This document shows, one piece after another, positions 5,681 through 9,984 of a stretch of DNA of 9,984 nt (position 1 is the stretch's first letter; each line of letters begins with the position of its first letter). The position numbers were made by a program, and so were the translations under genes. The notes below the pieces were generated by a model. That model was given only the letters and a program-made list of their open reading frames with translations. It made no database searches and was not told where the DNA came from. The stretch is taken from positions 1 to 9,984 of the forward strand of contig JAGQWV010000476.1 in the NCBI GenBank assembly GCA_020437045.1, read 5' to 3'. This DNA comes from Saprospiraceae bacterium. Lineage in GTDB: Bacteria; Bacteroidota; Bacteroidia; Chitinophagales; Saprospiraceae.

Positions 5681-6313
5681 GTGGGGCAAAATTATCTTTT
5701 CGAAATTTCTTTCCTACCATCCATCTATTTCTTCAGTGTATTCAGTCAAAAAGAAATCACTCTGGAACAGATGGAAAATTACCAGAAAAGATCTTTTCGC
5801 AACAAATGCGTAATTGCTTCCGCTAATGGTCCACTCCTGCTGACCATTCCGCTAAAAAAAGGTAAACATGAAGGTCAAAAGATAAGGGAGGTAAAAATTG
5901 CTTATGATGAGGATTGGCAAAAACTTCATTTATCCACCATCCAAACCGCCTATCGCAATGCACCTTATTATGACTTTTACATCGATAAGCTGCACAGTCT
6001 TTATCAACATGCCGATGAATACCTTTTTAACTTCAATCTTTTACTAATCCGGAAAATCGCTCCTTTACTCTCTCTATCAACCTTCAATTTCACGAATGAA
6101 TATGTTGAATGCTGCCAAGGTATCGATTTGCGGGGAGTCATCACCCCAAGGAACTATCATCAAATCCGGATGCCAAAATACAATCAGGTATTTGAGGATC
6201 GTTTGGGATTTCTCTCAAATCTCACCATTCTCGATTTACTCTTCTGCCTCGGACCTGAATCCATCAATTACCTGAAATCGGTAGATCTTACAGAAGCTCT
6301 GAAAGCCATCTAG
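5681..6313 (+). CDS. WbqC-family protein
   Basis: A 210-aa protein of the WbqC family, known from O-antigen clusters and common as a stand-alone gene in Bacteroidota; its biochemical activity is not established to my knowledge. Family-like features are the N-terminal strand with Pro-aromatic turn (FEISFLPSIYFF, 7-18), the ENYQKRSFRNKCVIASANGP block (32-51), LTIPLKK (54-60), the DEDWQKLHLSTIQTAYRNAP region (76-95) followed by YYDFY (96-100), and a Leu-rich C-terminal end with the ILDLLFCLG motif. The start codon is GTG at 5681; no in-frame ATG lies between it and the conserved block, and the family begins right here, just after a good -7 element. The divergent glycosyltransferase neighbour fits a cell-surface glycan role (inference). 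Confidence 0.82.
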   Translation: MGQNYLFEISFLPSIYFFSVFSQKEITLEQMENYQKRSFRNKCVIASANGPLLLTIPLKKGKHEGQKIREVKIAYDEDWQKLHLSTIQTAYRNAPYYDFYIDKLHSLYQHADEYLFNFNLLLIRKIAPLLSLSTFNFTNEYVECCQGIDLRGVITPRNYHQIRMPKYNQVFEDRLGFLSNLTILDLLFCLGPESINYLKSVDLTEALKAI

Positions 6314-6378
6314 CCGGATTCCATATAAAAGGGAATAGAATGCTATATTAGCACAGCCGGTCATGTAGGAGGGAGAAT

Positions 6379-6386
6379 TAGTTTTG
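6379..6386 (+). promoter_or_regulatory. -7 element of the M20 amidohydrolase gene
   Basis: TAGTTTTG is a complete match to TAnnTTTG, ending 21 bases before the ATG at 6408. No well-placed TTG is visible upstream. The upstream in-frame TTG codon at 6384-6386 lies inside this element and so is unlikely to be the start codon. It suggests the gene is transcribed separately from the WbqC-family gene 94 bp upstream. Confidence 0.4.
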
Positions 6387-6407
6387 TTGATAAAAAAAGA
6401 AGTGAAA

Positions 6408-7718
6408 ATGAAAAAGCTTTTATTACTAATGGTCGTCTTGCTGGTCTGCCAGGTGAATCGGGGTTGGACACAAGGGGACCAGTCAGCTATGTTACATAAG
6501 AAAGTTGCCGAAATAGAACCACAGGTGATTGCGTGGCGGAGGGACCTTCATGAGCATCCGGAGTTATCTAACCGCGAATTTGAGACGGCTAAAAAAGTAG
6601 CAACTCAATTAGAATCGTTGGGCATGGAGGTAAAAACGGGCATTGCGCATACGGGGGTTGTTGGCATACTAAAAGGTAACCGACCAGGACCGGTAGTAGC
6701 ACTTAGGGCGGATATGGATGCGCTGCCGGTAACCGAAAGAGTGGATGTGCCATTTGCCTCCAAAGTAAAGACCACTTATCTGGACCAAGAGGTCGGCGTG
6801 ATGCATGCCTGTGGTCACGACACGCATGTAGCTATTTTATTAGGTGCCGCTACCATACTCTCCACGATGAAGGATCAAATTGCCGGCACAGTGGTTTTTC
6901 TCTTTCAACCCGCGGAAGAGGGGGCTCCCCCCGGAGAAGAAGGTGGTGCTGAACTAATGGTAAAAGAAGGAGTACTCAAAGACTACGGAGTGGATGTTGT
7001 TTTTGGACTACATATTAATTCCATGACGGAAGTAGGTAAAATTCGCTATAAAATAGGTGGAGAACTCGCAGCTGCCGATGTGTTTACCATCAATGTAAAA
7101 GGTAAACAGACACATGGCTCCATGCCCTGGGGAGGAGTGGATCCTATCGTCGCGTCGGCGCAAATCATCATGGGATTGCAGACCATCATCAGCCGTCAGA
7201 CGGATTTGACCAAAGAGGCGGCTGTCATCAGTGTAGGTAAATTCTCCAGCGGCGTAAGAAATAACATTATACCCGAAAGTGCTCAGATGATCGGCACCAT
7301 TCGTACCCTGGATGGTGGCATGCAAGACATGATCCATGAGAAGATTCGAAAAACCGCTACCCTAATCGGTGAAAGCGCCGGCTGTGAAGTCGAAGTGATT
7401 ATTGATAAGGGTGTACCCGTCACATACAATGATCCGGAGCTTACCCGAAAAATGATCCCCACGCTGGAAAGGTCAGCAGGAACAGAAAATGTCATTGTTT
7501 CCAAAGCAATTACCGGAGCTGAAGATTTTTCATTTTTTGCTAATGAAGTTCCGGGACTATTTTTCTTCCTCGGTGGAATGCCCAAGGGTCAGAGCCCAAT
7601 GGAAGCCGCTCCGCATCACACGCCAGATTTCTACATTGATGAAAGTGGTATGGCTCTCGGTGTTGAGACGTTAATCAATCTTACACTCGACTACATGAAC
7701 ATGGATTCGAAAATGTAA
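6408..7718 (+). CDS. Secreted M20-family amidohydrolase
   Basis: Predicted zinc-dependent amidohydrolase of the M20D group (hippurate / IAA-amino acid / N-acyl amino acid hydrolase type), 436 aa from the ATG at 6408. Residues 1-22 form a signal peptide (MKK, then LLLLMVVLLVC, then polar residues), so it acts in the periplasm or outside; the Cys at 14 is preceded by Val and is not a good lipobox. Visible features are WRRDLHEHPELS (43-54), the RADMDALPV block (100-108), HACGHDTH (133-140) with metal ligands C135 and H137, the PAEEG motif (168-172) with catalytic and ligand Glu, H202 in FGLHIN, the dimerisation-domain VKGKQTHGSMP (230-240), GAEDFSFF (370-377) and terminal HHTPDF (403-408). All key residues are intact. 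Exact substrate cannot be read from sequence. A strong terminator follows. Confidence 0.92.
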   Translation: MKKLLLLMVVLLVCQVNRGWTQGDQSAMLHKKVAEIEPQVIAWRRDLHEHPELSNREFETAKKVATQLESLGMEVKTGIAHTGVVGILKGNRPGPVVALRADMDALPVTERVDVPFASKVKTTYLDQEVGVMHACGHDTHVAILLGAATILSTMKDQIAGTVVFLFQPAEEGAPPGEEGGAELMVKEGVLKDYGVDVVFGLHINSMTEVGKIRYKIGGELAAADVFTINVKGKQTHGSMPWGGVDPIVASAQIIMGLQTIISRQTDLTKEAAVISVGKFSSGVRNNIIPESAQMIGTIRTLDGGMQDMIHEKIRKTATLIGESAGCEVEVIIDKGVPVTYNDPELTRKMIPTLERSAGTENVIVSKAITGAEDFSFFANEVPGLFFFLGGMPKGQSPMEAAPHHTPDFYIDESGMALGVETLINLTLDYMNMDSKM

Positions 7719-7741
7719 CAACAATCTAAAATAAACAATCG

Positions 7742-7773
7742 AAAGAGGGGCGGCTATGCTCCTCTTTTTTTTT
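7742..7773. terminator. Rho-independent terminator, plus-strand polarity
   Basis: Ten pairs (7742-7751 with 7758-7767, one G-T wobble) close a 6-base loop, followed by a T-run to 7773. It ends the M20 amidohydrolase transcript. The minus-strand lipoprotein gene stops within its T-run (TAA at 7774-7772) and may use the same hairpin, although the minus-strand tail is only three T residues long. Confidence 0.85.
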
Positions 7774-8893
7774 ATTCCGGATAAGCTATGGCAAATACCA
7801 TCTGACCGGACAATTTAACCTCTCTTTCCGGTGCATCCCGTTTGCTTAGTAAGCAGTTTAATTCCGCTTTAATTTTTTTAGTTTTCTGACCTTTATTATT
7901 TCGTTGAAAATCGGACACCTCTAAAATTTGAAAATTTGCCAGTGCCGGTTGTTGCATACCGTTTGAAGTAAAAACCTCTCCATTTTGATCAGAGATTTCC
8001 AGATAAATGCGCTGCGGAATTCGTGCTTCATCAATTGCCAACAATTCGACTTGATGACTAAAAACCGTTTGACAAAATGTACCCGTGGCTACCCCGGGTG
8101 ATAAGCCCAAAGTGGATTCACTGGTGCATCCGTTACTGTCAATAACTTTTACTCGCAGACTTTTTTGATTTAGGGTCAATTGATCCAGCATAATCATCGA
8201 GTCTTGCGATCCGGTTGACCATTCATATTGGTATGGCGCTTGCCCGTTTGTAACAGCAATGGCTTTCCGATCATTAATCCGTATCGCTGTGCGACAACCG
8301 CCACTTGTCAAATTAATCGTCTGTATCTGACTGCTGATACATGACTGCCGGTTTAAAGTTAATTCGACTAAATAGCTTTGTTTACGGTCGAGTACCTTCT
8401 CAATGATCGCACGATTCCGTATTTCTTTCTCATCGGCAAACTTCCAGGTGATAACCGTGGCTTCATCTGCAGACATATCAATCGGCTCAAACCGCACCAG
8501 CACACTGTCACGTGCATAAGAAGAGGCAAATACAAAAATATCTTCAGCTAAAATCTGATCAATATTAAAATCCTTAAAATCATTTTTTTGGTTACGAATT
8601 ACAATCTTCACACTATTACTACACGCTCGACCGACACAATCCAAGGGATGTAAATAAGAAATCAAATCAATGACTCCCAAAGCCGTATCCCGGCGAAAAC
8701 TGGCATCCATAATATAATCATTTATTCCGGCTTCCGTTTTAAAATCCACTCCATCAAACGTGAAGTCTGAATAGAACACTGGCGCCGAACCGGGCACGTC
8801 AGCAGGGTCGGGTATATTAACCTTTTCACATGCCGGTAGTGCCAAAACAAAGCCCATTGCTATAAGATAAATCAGGTACCTTTTCATCATCAT
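7772..8893 (-). CDS. Lipoprotein with SprB-repeat-like module
   Basis: A 373-aa predicted lipoprotein from the first ATG of an ATGATGATG run. The signal peptide (KRYLIYLIAMGFVLALPAC) ends in a lipobox with lipidated Cys at 22, followed by EKVN and a Pro/Asp-rich tether, so it is probably sorted to the outer membrane. The N-terminal half is beta-rich and unrecognised. Residues 194-262 resemble a SprB/PKD-like repeat: GGC at 198-200, GQAPYQYEWSTGSQDS (217-232), a hydrophobic turn, then LRVKVIDSNGCTSES (246-260). The C-terminal 110 residues are again beta-rich and unassigned. The upstream barrel gene stops at the TGA overlapping the first ATG (ATGA, 8893-8890), which indicates translational coupling. 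A longer frame from 8929 exists but runs inside the upstream gene and places charge-free residues before the signal peptide, so it is rejected. Confidence 0.8.
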   Translation of the reverse strand: MMMKRYLIYLIAMGFVLALPACEKVNIPDPADVPGSAPVFYSDFTFDGVDFKTEAGINDYIMDASFRRDTALGVIDLISYLHPLDCVGRACSNSVKIVIRNQKNDFKDFNIDQILAEDIFVFASSYARDSVLVRFEPIDMSADEATVITWKFADEKEIRNRAIIEKVLDRKQSYLVELTLNRQSCISSQIQTINLTSGGCRTAIRINDRKAIAVTNGQAPYQYEWSTGSQDSMIMLDQLTLNQKSLRVKVIDSNGCTSESTLGLSPGVATGTFCQTVFSHQVELLAIDEARIPQRIYLEISDQNGEVFTSNGMQQPALANFQILEVSDFQRNNKGQKTKKIKAELNCLLSKRDAPEREVKLSGQMVFAIAYPE

Positions 8894-9984
8894 TTGATAT
8901 AATACGTTGCCTGCCATCCGAAAAACCATTTTGAATTAATTCTTTGTGATTGGCTATTTGGCAAACCAGGATAAATTTTAAATGGATTATAATACAGAGT
9001 GACTCCCGTCTTAATTTTGGAAGTGATCAAGTATTTATAGCCTAAAAACAAATTGGAAGAAAGCCGCTGCATATGATCGGTATTAATCCACCCTGAATTA
9101 AGGCTCTGAAGATTGATGACTGACTGATCTTCCACAGCTACTTGTTGCAATTGACCTCGGGCAGCTAATAAAATATCCAGCGAAATTCCCGATTCCAAAG
9201 AGTGTCTCTTCTTTTCAAATCCAAGGTATACCGGCAAAGTGAGGAACTGCAAATTATTAGCCTTTAATGCATAAGTACTATTTTCTGCACCGAATCCATA
9301 GGTGGTTATCTGCTGGAATTTTGAAAAGCCTCCGTCACCCGACCTTAACTGTAAAGATGGTCGCAAACCCACGAAAAGCCCTCTTTTAATAAACTGTTCA
9401 TAGGTAAGACCGAATACTAAACCTCTTACCGGAGAAACTGACGAAGCCGCAGGGTCTATTAAAATCGATCCTGCCCATGCCAATCGTTTTTCATTATTCT
9501 TTTTAGGCATATCCAATAAATCACTTCCTGTACCGGGTTTTATTTCATGGAGTATCGACAAAGAAAAATCTCTCCCGGGAAGAAATTCCAGTAAATGGAT
9601 GGACATCTTTTCAACCAATGAATTTTCTTCCTCCCCCATGTCTGAACGGTTCATGTACAGGGAAGGGTTATTTCCACTCTTTTCCAAGCTCGTCAAATTT
9701 CCCAGGGACAATGAGGAATCTGGCCGACGGTCTGAGTAATTTCTAACAGCCATTTTTGTAATTTCCCTAGAGACCCTCTTTTTGGAAATGGAGGAGGCAT
9801 TTGATGATGTCAACGGAAGAACCTTATCTGTCGAATTTAATTTAAGTTCTTCTGGAGCAGATCCTTGCAAGATAATTTTCGTTCCCCCTTTAAGTTCATT
9901 TGTGCGATCCTTAGACAGGTCAGGTTCGGCTAGTGGTTGAACATAAAAGAAAATAAATAGTGCACATGAAATCACGGTTACAAC
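8890..9984 (-). CDS. Membrane-anchored barrel-like protein, 5' partial
   Basis: The frame is open to the right window edge, so the N-terminus is missing; 364 codons are present. The first residues (VVTVISCALFIFFYVQ, 1-16) form a hydrophobic, probably membrane-spanning segment. A long Ser/Lys/Asn-rich, poorly ordered linker follows (about 20-165). From about 168 the sequence alternates like Bacteroidota outer-membrane beta-barrel domains: AWAGSILI (169-176), GLVFGLTYEQF (188-198), RGLFVGLRPSLQLR (201-214), NNLQFLTLPVYLGFEKK (243-259), LESGISLDILLAARG (263-277), NLFLGYKYLI (311-320), GVTLYYNPF (327-335), and an aromatic end GWQATYYIK. The NLQFLTLPVYLGF segment is typical of that group. It is coupled to the lipoprotein by an ATGA overlap. 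In related bacteria such genes often follow an ECF sigma factor, but that lies outside the window (inference). A GTG at 9975 is not taken as the start. Confidence 0.72.
   Translation of the reverse strand, partial: VVTVISCALFIFFYVQPLAEPDLSKDRTNELKGGTKIILQGSAPEELKLNSTDKVLPLTSSNASSISKKRVSREITKMAVRNYSDRRPDSSLSLGNLTSLEKSGNNPSLYMNRSDMGEEENSLVEKMSIHLLEFLPGRDFSLSILHEIKPGTGSDLLDMPKKNNEKRLAWAGSILIDPAASSVSPVRGLVFGLTYEQFIKRGLFVGLRPSLQLRSGDGGFSKFQQITTYGFGAENSTYALKANNLQFLTLPVYLGFEKKRHSLESGISLDILLAARGQLQQVAVEDQSVINLQSLNSGWINTDHMQRLSSNLFLGYKYLITSKIKTGVTLYYNPFKIYPGLPNSQSQRINSKWFFGWQATYYIK

Noticed and set aside
5623..5826. ATG-initiated frame overlapping the start of the WbqC-family gene
   Set aside because: Its product is basic and unrecognised; the overlapping GTG frame carries the WbqC family signature, so there is no need to invoke a frameshift.
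6318..6352. Two small dyads after the WbqC-family gene (ATTCC/GGAAT at 6318-6336 and GCTA/TAGC at 6342-6352)
   Set aside because: Short stems with no T-run; not convincing as terminator or operator.
6384..6407. TTG start giving eight extra residues on the M20 amidohydrolase
   Set aside because: It lies in the predicted -7 element and would put charged residues ahead of a complete signal peptide that starts at ATG 6408.
7008..7585. Long minus-strand ORFs opposite the amidohydrolase gene
   Set aside because: They are antisense to a gene with all M20 motifs and show no recognisable features of their own.
8894..8929. Upstream ATG at 8929 for the lipoprotein gene
   Set aside because: It lies within the upstream coding sequence and would lengthen the signal peptide; the ATGA overlap at 8893-8890 gives a normal lipoprotein start.

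Overview
The window looks like a chromosomal segment of an aerobic Bacteroidota bacterium, most likely from the Saprospiria/Chitinophagia side of the phylum (inference). The reasons are: promoter-like TAnnTTTG (-7) elements in place of sigma70-type -10 boxes; no clear Shine-Dalgarno sequences; WbqC-family and MiaE-family proteins with Bacteroidota-like sequences; a lipoprotein with a SprB-repeat-like module; and a barrel-like protein behind an N-terminal hydrophobic anchor. I see no insertion sequence, CRISPR array, tRNA, rRNA or prophage gene.

Layout. Positions 1-602 are mostly non-coding. They hold a promoter-terminator pair that could define a roughly 65-nt small RNA (118-219) and an imperfect dyad (414-437). 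A small HTH protein (603-866, +) converges on trmN6 (880-1650, -), and a UUCG-loop bidirectional terminator between them contains the trmN6 stop codon. A Pif1-like helicase (1814-3106, +) follows, divergent from trmN6, then a 42-aa single-pass membrane protein (3171-3299, +). A 362-bp gene-free stretch (3300-3661) with several stem-loops precedes miaE (3662-4246, +). miaE converges on a family 2-type glycosyltransferase (4283-5545, -). That gene is divergent from a WbqC-family gene (5681-6313, +), which is followed by a secreted M20 amidohydrolase (6408-7718, +) with its own promoter and a strong terminator. On the minus strand at the right edge, a barrel-like membrane protein (8890-9984, cut by the window edge) is coupled through an ATGA overlap to a lipoprotein (7772-8893).

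How they fit together. Most genes are housekeeping or stand-alone. TrmN6 and MiaE both modify adenosine 37 of tRNAs, and MiaE needs O2. The glycosyltransferase and WbqC protein may both serve surface glycan synthesis. The only clear operon is the right-edge pair, which looks like a cell-envelope cassette whose first gene starts outside the window. The least explained parts are that cassette, the stem-loop-rich 3300-3661 interval, the small membrane protein, and the candidate small RNA at 150-219.
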